NCBI GenBank assembly: GCA_902631535.1
Contig: CACOYX010000003.1
Location: 1 to 64,000, forward strand
DNA: 64,000 nt
Source of the DNA: an uncultured Pelagibacteraceae bacterium
Lineage (GTDB): Bacteria > Pseudomonadota > Alphaproteobacteria > Pelagibacterales > Pelagibacteraceae
Direction of reading: 5' to 3'
The notes beneath the pieces were generated by a model. The model was not told where the DNA came from. It saw only the letters and a program-made list of their open reading frames with translations, and did no database searches. Below, piece by piece: positions 26,019 to 34,461 of the stretch. The translations under genes and the position numbers were made by a program. Numbering within the stretch: the stretch's first letter is position 1; each line of letters opens with the position of its first letter.

Positions 26019-26888
26019 ATGAGTTGTAAGGTTTCTTTCATAGGTCTTGGTGTTATGGGCTATCCCATGGCTGGTTATATATCAAAAGCCGGTCACAATG
26101 TAACCGTTTATAATCGTACTAAAGCTAAAGCTGAGAAATGGATAAAGGAGTATAAGGGTAATCTAGCTGACACACCAAAAGAAGCTGCTAAAGATTCCGA
26201 TTTTGTTTTTACATGTGTTGGAAATGATCAGGATTTAGAAGAAGTAACAATTGGAAAGCAAGGAATTTACAATACGATTAAAAAAGGCGCTATTCATATC
26301 GATAACACTACAGCCTCTGCAATAATTGCCAGAAAACTTTACGCTTCATCTAAAGCACATGGATGGGGCTTTTTAGATGCACCAATCTCTGGTGGTCAGG
26401 CCGGTGCTGAAGGCGGAATACTCACTGTTATGGTCGGAGGAGATCAATCTGACTACGATAAAGCCCTGCCAATAATTGATTGCTATAGTAAAAAGGTAAA
26501 ATTAATGGGCCCAGCTGGTAATGGTCAGTTAACTAAGATGGTTAATCAAATCTGTATCGCAGGACTCGTGCAAGGTTTATCAGAAGCAATAAATTTTGGA
26601 ATGAACGCTGGATTAAATATGCATGATGTCATTGAAGTTATCTCAAAAGGTGCCGCTCAGTCTTGGCAAATGGAAAATAGACATAAAACAATGATTGAAG
26701 ATAAGTTTGATTATGGTTTTGCTGTTGATTGGATGAGAAAAGATTTAAAAATAGCAATGGATGAGGCTAAGAAAAATAACTCACCCTTACCTATCACAAA
26801 AATAATTGATGAATATTATGCTGAAGTTCAAAAAATGGGCGGTCAGAGATGGGACACTTCAAGCTTAATTAAAAGATTTAGAAAATAA
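26019..26888 (+). CDS. 3-Hydroxyisobutyrate dehydrogenase-family oxidoreductase
   Basis: 289 residues of the beta-hydroxyacid dehydrogenase family. The NAD(P) fold opens with FIGLGVMGYPMAG (residues 7-19), and the arginine-type NRTKAKA after strand 2 suggests NADP. DAPISGGQAGAEGG is the substrate-binding block, and GNGQLTKMVNQI carries the catalytic lysine. Candidate substrates are 3-hydroxyisobutyrate, tartronate semialdehyde or succinic semialdehyde. A GAGG lies inside the divergent MFS gene, 9 bases before this ATG. The next gene follows with no gap. Confidence 0.88.
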   Translation: MSCKVSFIGLGVMGYPMAGYISKAGHNVTVYNRTKAKAEKWIKEYKGNLADTPKEAAKDSDFVFTCVGNDQDLEEVTIGKQGIYNTIKKGAIHIDNTTASAIIARKLYASSKAHGWGFLDAPISGGQAGAEGGILTVMVGGDQSDYDKALPIIDCYSKKVKLMGPAGNGQLTKMVNQICIAGLVQGLSEAINFGMNAGLNMHDVIEVISKGAAQSWQMENRHKTMIEDKFDYGFAVDWMRKDLKIAMDEAKKNNSPLPITKIIDEYYAEVQKMGGQRWDTSSLIKRFRK

Positions 26889-27497
26889 GTGTCGCAAGAA
26901 GTTGTTAGTTACTACGAGGATTTCAACGAAATTGAAAAAAAAATTTGGGATCTATTAACTAATGCTGTAACTGATCGATCTTCTGAGTTCAGAACACCTG
27001 TATTTATTTGTGGTAATGATAAAGATTTAGATGGAAGAGTTGTTGTATTAAGAAAAGCAGATCAAAAAAATAGTTTTGTTCAATACCATAGCGATATCAG
27101 ATCTTCAAAAATTGATAAAATTAAAAAAAATCCAAATTGTTCAATCTTGTTCTACGGTAAACAAGAAAAAATTCAGCTCAGATTAAAAACAGAATGTAAA
27201 ATTCATTTTAATGATGATGTTACAAAAGAGTCTTGGGATAAAACAGGTCATATAAGTAGAAAATGTTATCTTGTTACTAATGGACCGGGGACTGAGTCAG
27301 ATAAACCAACATCAGGTCTAGATAATAAATTTGATAACTTTGATTACACAAAAGAAGAAAGTGAAGCCGGTTATAAAAACTTTTGTGTTATTAGATGTAA
27401 AGTTAAAAGTATAGAATGGTTATACTTAGCTGCTAAAGGACACAGAAGAGCTTTAATTGACTTTGAGAATAATAAAAAAAATTGGCTTATACCTTAA
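26889..27497 (+). CDS. Pyridoxamine-phosphate-oxidase-like flavin protein
   Basis: 202 residues starting at GTG directly after the preceding stop. It has the split-barrel FMN-binding fold pattern: RVVVLRKADQKNSFVQYHSDIRSSKIDKIKKNPNCSILFY is the strand-helix-strand typical of PNPOx-like proteins, followed by QLRLKTECKIHFND. The C-terminal R-R-L signature of true PdxH is altered (the protein ends in NKKNWLIP), so it is better called a general FMN-dependent oxidoreductase of the Alr4036 type. It is cotranscribed with the hydroxyacid dehydrogenase. Its substrate is unknown. Confidence 0.75.
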   Translation: MSQEVVSYYEDFNEIEKKIWDLLTNAVTDRSSEFRTPVFICGNDKDLDGRVVVLRKADQKNSFVQYHSDIRSSKIDKIKKNPNCSILFYGKQEKIQLRLKTECKIHFNDDVTKESWDKTGHISRKCYLVTNGPGTESDKPTSGLDNKFDNFDYTKEESEAGYKNFCVIRCKVKSIEWLYLAAKGHRRALIDFENNKKNWLIP

Positions 27498-28001
27498 TTA
27501 TTTTTTATATTTCTTAAAATTTTCAACATAGTCTCTAGCATTTTCTTTGATGTGTTCTATTTCTTCGTCAGTAACTTGTCTGACCACTTTACCAGGGCTA
27601 CCAAGAACTAAAGATCTTTCAGGTATAACTTTATTTTCTGTGACAAGTGCATTAGCTCCAATAATACAATTTTTTCCAATTTTAGTTTTATTTAATATTG
27701 TTGAACCAATTCCTATCAAACAATCATCTGCAATTTCACAACCATGAAGCATTACCATATGCCCAATCGTAACTCCTTTACCAACTATTGTCGGACAACC
27801 TGGATCGGTATGAATAACACTTCCATCCTGAACGTTTGAATTTTCTCCAATGATAATTGGCTCAAGATCTCCTCTTAAAGTTGTATTAAACCAAATATTA
27901 GAATTCTTTTTTAGTTCTACTCGTCCAATGATAACAGCATTAGGTGCAACCCAACTGCCTGGATCTATTTTTGGAGTTTGTCCTTCAAAATCATAAATCA
28001 T
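27498..28001 (-). CDS. Gamma-carbonic-anhydrase-family hexapeptide protein
   Basis: 167 residues with left-handed beta-helix hexapeptide repeats. The three zinc histidines are visible in VIHTD, TIGHMV and MLHGCEI, as in the Cam/YrdA/CaiE group, and the N-terminus has WVAPNAVIIGRV and RGDLEPI with the arginine and aspartate of the active site. Members may be carbonic anhydrases or acetyl-CoA-type metal enzymes; many bacterial homologues have no proven activity. It is divergent from the thioredoxin-like gene by 41 bases and convergent with the PNPOx-like gene. Confidence 0.88.
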   Translation of the reverse strand: MIYDFEGQTPKIDPGSWVAPNAVIIGRVELKKNSNIWFNTTLRGDLEPIIIGENSNVQDGSVIHTDPGCPTIVGKGVTIGHMVMLHGCEIADDCLIGIGSTILNKTKIGKNCIIGANALVTENKVIPERSLVLGSPGKVVRQVTDEEIEHIKENARDYVENFKKYKK

Positions 28002-28042
28002 AAAATTGCTGTAATGTATTATTAAATAATTTATAATACATT

Positions 28043-28600
28043 ATGGCTCTAACTAAAACCCCGGTATGTGATTTTGGAAAAAAAGCTGAAGATTTCAAAT
28101 TAAAATCTATTAACAATAAAGTAGTCACTTTAAACGAAATTAAAGGCGAAAAAGCCACTTTGATAATGTTTATCTGCAATCATTGTCCTTATGTAAAAGC
28201 AATTATCAAAGACTTGGCTAAAGATTGTAATGAACTTAGAAACGATGGAATAAATTCTGTAGCTATCATGTCAAATGATACTAAAAATTATCCTGAAGAC
28301 TCATTCGAAAATATGGTTAAATTTGCTGACATAAATAATTTTGGCAACATAAATTATTTATTTGATGAAACACAAGAAATTGCAAAAAAATATGGAGCAG
28401 TATGTACGCCTGATTTTTTTGGTTACAATAAAAATTTAGAGCTTCAATACAGAGGAAGATTTAGAGAGTTAAAAGATTTAAAACCAATAAATAATGGTGA
28501 TAGTGAATTAAAAATAGCTATGAAAATAGTTGCACAAACTCAGAAAGGTCCTGATCAACAAATTCCAAGTATGGGCTGTAACATCAAGTGGTTTAATTAA
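28043..28600 (+). CDS. Thioredoxin-like/AhpC-TSA family redox protein
   Basis: 185 residues with a thioredoxin fold. FICNHCPYVKA (about residues 48-58) supplies a CxxC active pair with proline, typical of the redoxin subgroup often labelled thiol-disulfide isomerase or alkyl hydroperoxide reductase-like. The cis-proline region is in AVCTPDFFGYNK. There is no signal peptide, so it acts in the cytoplasm. It may be a bacterioferritin-comigratory-like peroxidase or a disulfide reductase; the sequence does not decide. It overlaps the following glycosyltransferase by one base. Confidence 0.83.
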   Translation: MALTKTPVCDFGKKAEDFKLKSINNKVVTLNEIKGEKATLIMFICNHCPYVKAIIKDLAKDCNELRNDGINSVAIMSNDTKNYPEDSFENMVKFADINNFGNINYLFDETQEIAKKYGAVCTPDFFGYNKNLELQYRGRFRELKDLKPINNGDSELKIAMKIVAQTQKGPDQQIPSMGCNIKWFN

Positions 28601-29685
28601 TGTTTTTGGTTGTTACAAGAAATTTTCCTCCAGAACTTGGTGGTATGCAGAACCTCATGGAGGGTCTATCTAATGCATTATTAAATCATGGTCCAGTAAA
28701 AGTTTTTGCAGAAACTCAAGACGGAGATGAGAATTATGATCAAAATTCAAAATTAAATATTGAAAGAGTGTCAGGTTTTAAAATTTTTCGTAAATATAGA
28801 AAAGCAAACCTAGTAAAAGAATTCTTATCATCAAATGAGATAAGAGCCTCTTTTTTTGATCATTGGAAAAGTATTGAAAATATTGAAAAAAGTTTATTGA
28901 GTAAAACAAAATCTTTTTGCTTAATTCATTCAAAGGAAATTAACCATCCAGTTGGATCGTCATTAAATAGAAGAGTTTTAAATGCCTTAGCTAAGGCAGA
29001 CCATGTAATAGCAAATTCAAAATTTACAAAAGAATTTGCTATGAAGCTAGGTGTTAAAAATGTGACTGTGATTAATCCAGGTTGTAATTATCCTATACCT
29101 ATAAATGAAGAAGCTAAGAAATTTGCAAAAAATATATATGGTAATGCTTCACCTAAGTTAATTACCATCTCAAGGTTAGATGGCAGAAAAAGTCATCAAA
29201 ATATATTAATGACTGTAAAAAATCTATTACCTAAATTTCCAAATTTAAAATATGTTTCAATTGGTGATGGTGATGAGAAAAAAAATCTTTTAAAACTCAG
29301 GAAAGAACTTGATTTAGCAAATAATGTTGAGTTACTATTTAGTTCTACAGAGCAAGAAAAAGTTGCGCTGCTAGAGCAATCAGATGTTTTTGTAATGCCC
29401 TCTGTAATTTATAAAAAATCCGTAGAAGGGTTTGGTATTACCTTTATAGAGGCGGCTTCATATGGCAAACCTTCGATTGGTGGAATTTATGGTGGAGAAG
29501 GTGATGCTATAAAAAGTGGACAAACTGGTTATTTATGTAATGGAAATGATTTAAATGCAATTTACGATACTTTATTTAAAACTCTTGCTAACGATCACTA
29601 TTTAAAGCTGGGAGCTAATGCGTTAGAATTTTCAAAAAATTTTAATTGGGAAAAAATTGTAAAAAAATATATTAGTCTAATTTAG
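28600..29685 (+). CDS. Glycosyltransferase family 4
   Basis: 361 residues of GT-B fold. The N-terminal FPPELGGMQNLMEGLS is the acceptor-side start of GT4 enzymes, and EGFGITFIEAASYGKPSIGG (about residue 275 onward) is the nucleotide-sugar E-x7-E motif. It probably adds a hexose to a lipopolysaccharide or other surface glycan at the cytoplasmic face of the membrane. Its end overlaps the convergent GT9 gene by 14 bases. The sugar donor and acceptor are unknown. Confidence 0.85.
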   Translation: MFLVVTRNFPPELGGMQNLMEGLSNALLNHGPVKVFAETQDGDENYDQNSKLNIERVSGFKIFRKYRKANLVKEFLSSNEIRASFFDHWKSIENIEKSLLSKTKSFCLIHSKEINHPVGSSLNRRVLNALAKADHVIANSKFTKEFAMKLGVKNVTVINPGCNYPIPINEEAKKFAKNIYGNASPKLITISRLDGRKSHQNILMTVKNLLPKFPNLKYVSIGDGDEKKNLLKLRKELDLANNVELLFSSTEQEKVALLEQSDVFVMPSVIYKKSVEGFGITFIEAASYGKPSIGGIYGGEGDAIKSGQTGYLCNGNDLNAIYDTLFKTLANDHYLKLGANALEFSKNFNWEKIVKKYISLI

Positions 29686-30604
29686 CTTTCGCTTCATTTA
29701 GAACAGTATTTACATCTAAATCGTTTAAATTTTCTACTGTGATAGCTTTAAAATTAAAATTTTCAATACTCACTTTTTTTGCTGATGTATGGTTGCCGAA
29801 TAAAACTAATCCCTTTTTATCTAGATGAGAGGCAATATGTGCTGGACCTGTATCATTTGCGATAATAAGTTTTGCACTGTAAATTAAAGATATTAAAGTT
29901 TTTAATTTTACGTATTCGTTATTCTCTAAAATAACTTTTGCATTCAATTCATCGGCTTCTTTAATTTCATTGGGGCCTGGGGCAAGAAGCACTGAATATT
30001 TATTTTTAAATTCTTGTTTTAATTTTTGAATTAGTTCTTTGAAATAAGGCCATTTTTTATTTTTTAGCTTTGGAGAACAGAATGGAAATAAAAGAATATA
30101 TTCTCTATTTGTATATTTTTTAACTAAATGAGACGTATTTTCAACTGCCCAGCTTAAATCAATATTTTTAGTAAATTCAGTTTCAACACCACTTTTTTTA
30201 AGTTGTATTTCCATTCTGTCTAAAACAGGTTCTTTGTCAAAATCACTTTTACGCTGACCTGGTTCTAAAGCTGTTTCGGTTGATGACCATTCAACATTTT
30301 TTATTATAAATCTTTTATAAAATTTTGTCCGACTTGAATTCTGTAAATCAAAAACTTTGCTAAAATCATACTTTGATAAAGTTTTTTTTAGATTATTCAA
30401 ATAGAATAAATTCCATCTAGGTAATCTTTTGTCAATTAACACTCCATCTAAGTAAGGGCACTCGGACATAAAAATTGAGTAAGGTTGAGTTGTAAGCAAA
30501 AAAACTTTTCTATTAGGGTAGAAGTTTTTAATATCTTTAATTGCTCCATTAGCTTGAATTAAGTCCCCAAGCGAACCATGTTTAATTATTAATATATTTG
30601 ACAT
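29672..30604 (-). CDS. Glycosyltransferase family 9 (heptosyltransferase-like)
   Basis: 310 residues. ILIIKHGSLGDLIQANGAIKDIK is the family N-terminus of ADP-heptose:LPS heptosyltransferases, and IIANDTGPAHIASHLDKKGLVLFG (about residues 245-270) is the donor-binding GT9 block. The protein is slightly shorter than WaaC/WaaF (about 320-350). It likely extends the LPS core. SAR11 relatives often lack classical heptose pathways, so another sugar is possible. Confidence 0.83.
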   Translation of the reverse strand: MSNILIIKHGSLGDLIQANGAIKDIKNFYPNRKVFLLTTQPYSIFMSECPYLDGVLIDKRLPRWNLFYLNNLKKTLSKYDFSKVFDLQNSSRTKFYKRFIIKNVEWSSTETALEPGQRKSDFDKEPVLDRMEIQLKKSGVETEFTKNIDLSWAVENTSHLVKKYTNREYILLFPFCSPKLKNKKWPYFKELIQKLKQEFKNKYSVLLAPGPNEIKEADELNAKVILENNEYVKLKTLISLIYSAKLIIANDTGPAHIASHLDKKGLVLFGNHTSAKKVSIENFNFKAITVENLNDLDVNTVLNEAKAKLD

Positions 30605-30650
30605 TATTAATTCCGAGTATATTTAAAGAGTGATATAGTCAAATATTAAT

Positions 30651-31046
30651 ATGAGCAATAAAATAGACAAAATATTGGCAGAAATTTCAGCGGGAGAATT
30701 GTTTGATAAAATTACAATTTTAGAAATCAAAAAAGCTAAAATATCTAACAAAGAAAAATTGATTTCGATCAATAGAGAACTTTTATCTTTAAATGAAACA
30801 GTAAAAAAATTTATTCCAGATCAAAGTAGTATTTCAAAATACATACATGATTTGAAAATTATAAATCTTAAATTATGGGATATCGAGGATGGAAAAAGAG
30901 TTGCTGAAAAAAATAAAAATTTTGATGAAAAATTTATTGAGCTTGCAAGGAATGTTTATAAATTTAATGACGAAAGAGCAAAGATTAAATTAGCAATTAA
31001 TACTTCACTTGGTTCTTACATCAAAGAAGTAAAATCATACGAATAA
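30651..31046 (+). CDS. DUF6165-like small protein
   Basis: 131 residues, hydrophilic and mostly helical. ISAGELFDKITILEIKKAKISN near the N-terminus resembles the conserved start of DUF6165 proteins, small proteins often found beside LPS or glycan genes. No catalytic motif is seen. It is divergent from the GT9 gene by 46 bases and ends exactly where the convergent nitrilase gene ends. The family name is from memory of the pattern and needs a profile search. Confidence 0.6.
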   Translation: MSNKIDKILAEISAGELFDKITILEIKKAKISNKEKLISINRELLSLNETVKKFIPDQSSISKYIHDLKIINLKLWDIEDGKRVAEKNKNFDEKFIELARNVYKFNDERAKIKLAINTSLGSYIKEVKSYE

Positions 31047-31844
31047 TTATTCAGATTTTAAGCTAGGAATTATAGATCTTAACTTTTTAGGAAGATTGGG
31101 ATTAATTGAAACTGTTATAACACCCTCTGACTTTTTAAGTTCTTTAAGTATTTTACCATCAGGCGAGACTACCATTGAATGCCCAAAAGTTTTTCTACCA
31201 TTATAATGAGTGCCGCCTTGAGCTGGAGCAAAAATATAACAGAAATTTTCTATCGCTCTTGCTTTTAATAAAGAATGCCAATGTCTTTTTCCAGTTGTCT
31301 CAGTAAATGCTGAGGGAATAGAGATATAATCACATCCAGCTTTTGATAGTTTTCTGTACATATTAGGAAATCTTAAATCATAACAAATGGACAAACCAAG
31401 TTTTCCCCACGGTAAATTAAAAGATTTTATCTTTTTTCCGACGCTAAAAGTTTTTGACTCAAAGTACTTTTCTCTTTTGCTTAGAACAACATCATACATG
31501 TGAATTTTATCGTAATATATTTTTACTTTTCCAGTTTTATCTACAAGCACTGATCTATTTACTAATTTGTTTTTTGAAACTTTAATAATTAATGAACCAA
31601 TCAAAATCCATTTTTTATACTTTTTTGCTAATTTTTTTATGCCATTAAGATAAATGTCCTCTTCCATAGATTTACAAATTTTTAATAACCTTTTTTTTTC
31701 TAGAGAAAATAAAGAAGATATCTCAGGAGTTAATATGAAATCAGATTTTTGTTTTACAGCTTTAGAAATAAGTTGTTTTGTTTTTTTTAAGTTATGTAAA
31801 ATATTATTATTAGATTTTAATTGAATACAAGAAACTCGAAACAT
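31047..31844 (-). CDS. Nitrilase-superfamily amidase (Nit1/deaminated-glutathione-amidase-like)
   Basis: 265 residues with the complete nitrilase triad: Glu in LTPEISS, Lys in YDKIHMYDV, Cys in SICYDLRFPN. IPSAFTETTGKRHW, LLKARAIENFCYIFAPAQGG and FGHSMVVSPDG match the Nit1 branch that hydrolyses deaminated glutathione. An omega-amidase role (compare MtnU beside methionine-salvage genes in Bacillus) is an alternative given the operon. N-carbamoylputrescine amidase is less likely from length and motifs. It overlaps speDE by one base, at the end of the mtnP-to-nitrilase operon. Confidence 0.85.
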   Translation of the reverse strand: MFRVSCIQLKSNNNILHNLKKTKQLISKAVKQKSDFILTPEISSLFSLEKKRLLKICKSMEEDIYLNGIKKLAKKYKKWILIGSLIIKVSKNKLVNRSVLVDKTGKVKIYYDKIHMYDVVLSKREKYFESKTFSVGKKIKSFNLPWGKLGLSICYDLRFPNMYRKLSKAGCDYISIPSAFTETTGKRHWHSLLKARAIENFCYIFAPAQGGTHYNGRKTFGHSMVVSPDGKILKELKKSEGVITVSINPNLPKKLRSIIPSLKSE

Positions 31845-32884
31845 TACTTCATTATAGATGAAGCAAAATTCCAGTTACAGTCAAAACTTGGGATGTAAGA
31901 GCCTGATAATTTAACATTTCCAAAGCTTTTAGATAAAACTTTACACCAATTATCAACCTGTTTTGGCTTTTTATCAAAGCTTCCTACTTGTGCGGTAATC
32001 ACCCCACCCTTTTTAAGGATTCTTTTCAAGCCTTTCATATTTTTTTTTGCTAAATCAATACAATACTGATCGTCATTTAAATCAACAAAAATTTTATCGT
32101 ACTTAGAATCTTCTATTTCTTTTATGCTTTTAAAGGCATCTCCCCAGAAAGTTTTAATTTTATTACTTTTTTTTACTTTAGAGCAAACCTTTGGTAAGTG
32201 ACGGTAACATGCATCTACTATTTCTGGATCAAGCTCAAACCAATCAATATAATTTGAATTATTTTCTAAGCAAGCACGAGCTACCCCGCCATCTCCGCCT
32301 CCAATAATAGCTACATTGTTATTTTTTTTACTCAAATCATAACTAGATTTAAAAAAATTTAAGCTATAAATTTTTTCATCTTTCTCAGCAACTTGTATTT
32401 CATGATCTATAAATAAAGCATGTCCAAACTCTTCAAGGTCCATGACTTCTACAAATTGACCAACTTTAGATGTAAATTTTTCTAGAACATCTTTAACCAC
32501 ATAATATTTTTTTTGACCAGGTGTGCTATAAATATCATCGTAAAGACCAATGCTACTTCTATCAAAAGCATTGGTCACTACTCTTTTATGATCAATTTCA
32601 TTTCTTAAAATCTTTAAAGCAACTTTTGGATTCACTTTGCCGCAAGTGAAAAAATCAAAACTTATCACGTCTCTCTCTGGAAAAGTATGAAAACTAAAAT
32701 GACTTTCTGAAAGTAGAGCAACTAAGGTAAAACCTTGGGGCTCAAACTTATGTGAAGCTACATTTAATATTTCTACCTTTGCAGCTTTTGCAATTTTATA
32801 AATTACTTTTTCGTAAAATTCGGGAGAATAATTTTTTTTTACACCTAAGAAATCAATAGTAATGTGCTCACCAACTTTTATCAC
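31844..32884 (-). CDS. speDE: Fused S-adenosylmethionine decarboxylase-spermidine synthase
   Basis: 346 residues joining two enzymes. Residues 1-115 are a prokaryotic SpeD: LLSESHFSFHTFPE predicts self-cleavage between Glu60 and Ser61, making the pyruvoyl group, with His66 and Cys81 as the processing and catalytic residues. Residues about 120-346 are an aminopropyltransferase: IIGGGDGGVAR (193-203) binds decarboxylated AdoMet, and FVDLNDDQY holds the catalytic Asp. One chain would therefore make spermidine (or a related triamine) and methylthioadenosine, which the upstream mtnP/mtnA would recycle. Related fusions are known in some bacteria. The junction is continuous in one frame. Confidence 0.93.
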   Translation of the reverse strand: MIKVGEHITIDFLGVKKNYSPEFYEKVIYKIAKAAKVEILNVASHKFEPQGFTLVALLSESHFSFHTFPERDVISFDFFTCGKVNPKVALKILRNEIDHKRVVTNAFDRSSIGLYDDIYSTPGQKKYYVVKDVLEKFTSKVGQFVEVMDLEEFGHALFIDHEIQVAEKDEKIYSLNFFKSSYDLSKKNNNVAIIGGGDGGVARACLENNSNYIDWFELDPEIVDACYRHLPKVCSKVKKSNKIKTFWGDAFKSIKEIEDSKYDKIFVDLNDDQYCIDLAKKNMKGLKRILKKGGVITAQVGSFDKKPKQVDNWCKVLSKSFGNVKLSGSYIPSFDCNWNFASSIMK

Positions 32885-32890
32885 TAAAAA

Positions 32891-33535
32891 TTACTCCTTC
32901 TTATAATTTTTAAATTTTCCTAAGACTATTTTTATTTCTTTTTTTGAAAGAATCTTAGGAATACCAATTCTTAGGGCATTTATATATTGATGGCAAATAT
33001 TTTCGATCTCTTGAGCAAGTTCAAAAGTTTTTTTTAAATTTTCTCCAAACGCAACTTGCCCGTGATTAGCAATTAAACATGCTGATCTATTTTTCAAAGC
33101 TTTGATAATATTCCTAGAAAGATTTTTAGTTCCAAAAGTTGCATATTTACTGCATTTAATGTCTTCTCCGCCTGCCACTGCAACCATGTAGTGAAAAGCT
33201 GGGATACTTTTTTGATGAGTCGAGATTGCGGTAGCGCAAGTAGAATGTGCGTGAACGATTGCTTTAGCCTTTTTTTTATTCACATATATATCCTGATGAA
33301 ATCTCCATTCTGATGAAGGTTTTCCTTTTTTTTTATCATACGCACCTTTAAGCGATACAAAGACAATGTCTTTAGGTTTTAGAGATGAATATTCTCTTCC
33401 AGATGGAGTTATATAAAAACCATCCACACCTTTTTCTTTTGCTCTTACAGATATATTTCCTGATCTTAAAGCAGATAAATTAGTAATATTTAATTTTTTA
33501 GAATATTTTATTACTTCTGACTTTAGTTTACTCAT
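32891..33535 (-). CDS. mtnB: Class II aldolase/adducin protein: methylthioribulose-1-phosphate dehydratase or aldolase
   Basis: 214 residues of the class II aldolase fold. ALRSGNISVRAK and TPSGREYSSLKPKDIV bind phosphate, HAHSTCATAIS supplies two zinc histidines, and ANHGQVAFG the third. In this operon the substrate should be 5-methylthioribulose 1-phosphate from MtnA. MtnB would dehydrate it. A close relative, the Ald2-type aldolase of the DHAP shunt, would split it to dihydroxyacetone phosphate and methylthioacetaldehyde. The absence of mtnC, mtnX/W and mtnD from the window leaves the aldolase reading open. Fold is sure; reaction is not. Confidence 0.8.
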   Translation of the reverse strand: MSKLKSEVIKYSKKLNITNLSALRSGNISVRAKEKGVDGFYITPSGREYSSLKPKDIVFVSLKGAYDKKKGKPSSEWRFHQDIYVNKKKAKAIVHAHSTCATAISTHQKSIPAFHYMVAVAGGEDIKCSKYATFGTKNLSRNIIKALKNRSACLIANHGQVAFGENLKKTFELAQEIENICHQYINALRIGIPKILSKKEIKIVLGKFKNYKKE

Positions 33536-34461
33536 TAAATTCTGGAAGATATATAATCTAAGATTTTTGGATTATAATATTGAAAACAAGTAGCATGATC
33601 CATTCTGTGACCATCTTTTACAGGCTCTTTTTCGTTGGCATGTTCCTTAAAACATTTTTGACCGTTGATTGTATAGTCTTCTGAAATGATAATTCTTTCT
33701 AAACCAGGTATCTCATCAAGCCAGTCAGACAATAATCCTTCGTAACTATCTTTTGGATGTGTAAATGCAAGTAAAGGTAAATTTTTAGAACTTTTTATTT
33801 CATCAATTTGTGACTGTCTAACAACTGAGGGTCCTGGTTTTTTTTTTTTAAAACTTTCTAAAGCTGCTTCTGGGCCAACTTTTGCAGCTTTATATTTTTT
33901 TGAAATTTTACCAAAACAAGCTTGATTGAAAGAAATACCTCCGCCTGCTGCATTAGGATGTTTAGCAAAAAGCATTAGTGTCATAAGCCCGCCACAGGAA
34001 TGCCCGGTGACTATTATTTGTTTTTTTGGAATACCCATACTAACTAATTGCTCTATGAGTTTGATGTTTGCATCAACCCTTTTTTCTAGTTTATGTTTTC
34101 CTTTATAAGGTCCTACGTATTTTTTGTGCCATAAAGGGTATTTTTCTAACATTTGATCACCTTCTAAATGATTAGTACAAAAATTGTAAACCATTATTTC
34201 TTTACCTTTTACTTTTTCCCCTATAAGTGATGCCATATTTCTAACATTGCCTATCCAAGTGCATTTATTCTTTTTTTTAGAGTCATTAGAGGACTGCCCA
34301 TGATTAAAAATAATAATTACTTTATTTTTAGGTTCAGTAATTTCTAATTTATCTACTTTAGTACTTATTGGTTTTTTTAAGAAACCGCTTTTTTTTATAT
34401 CATCGCTTCCAGCAAATGCTAAAGTAGGGAGGATTATGAATAGTAATAATATTTTTTTCAT
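33535..34461 (-). CDS. Secreted alpha/beta hydrolase
   Basis: 308 residues. A signal peptide (KKILLLFIILPTLAFA, cleavage before GSDD) sends it to the periplasm. VTGHSCGGLMTL (about residues 155-166) is the nucleophile elbow G-x-S-x-G-G. A late HRMDHATCF could supply the catalytic histidine, and an Asp in FTHPKDSYEG the third residue. The substrate is unknown; esterase or dienelactone-hydrolase-like activity is possible. It overlaps mtnA by 4 bases and the class II aldolase gene by 1, so it is made from the same message as cytoplasmic methylthioadenosine enzymes, an unexpected partner. Confidence 0.78.
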   Translation of the reverse strand: MKKILLLFIILPTLAFAGSDDIKKSGFLKKPISTKVDKLEITEPKNKVIIIFNHGQSSNDSKKKNKCTWIGNVRNMASLIGEKVKGKEIMVYNFCTNHLEGDQMLEKYPLWHKKYVGPYKGKHKLEKRVDANIKLIEQLVSMGIPKKQIIVTGHSCGGLMTLMLFAKHPNAAGGGISFNQACFGKISKKYKAAKVGPEAALESFKKKKPGPSVVRQSQIDEIKSSKNLPLLAFTHPKDSYEGLLSDWLDEIPGLERIIISEDYTINGQKCFKEHANEKEPVKDGHRMDHATCFQYYNPKILDYISSRI

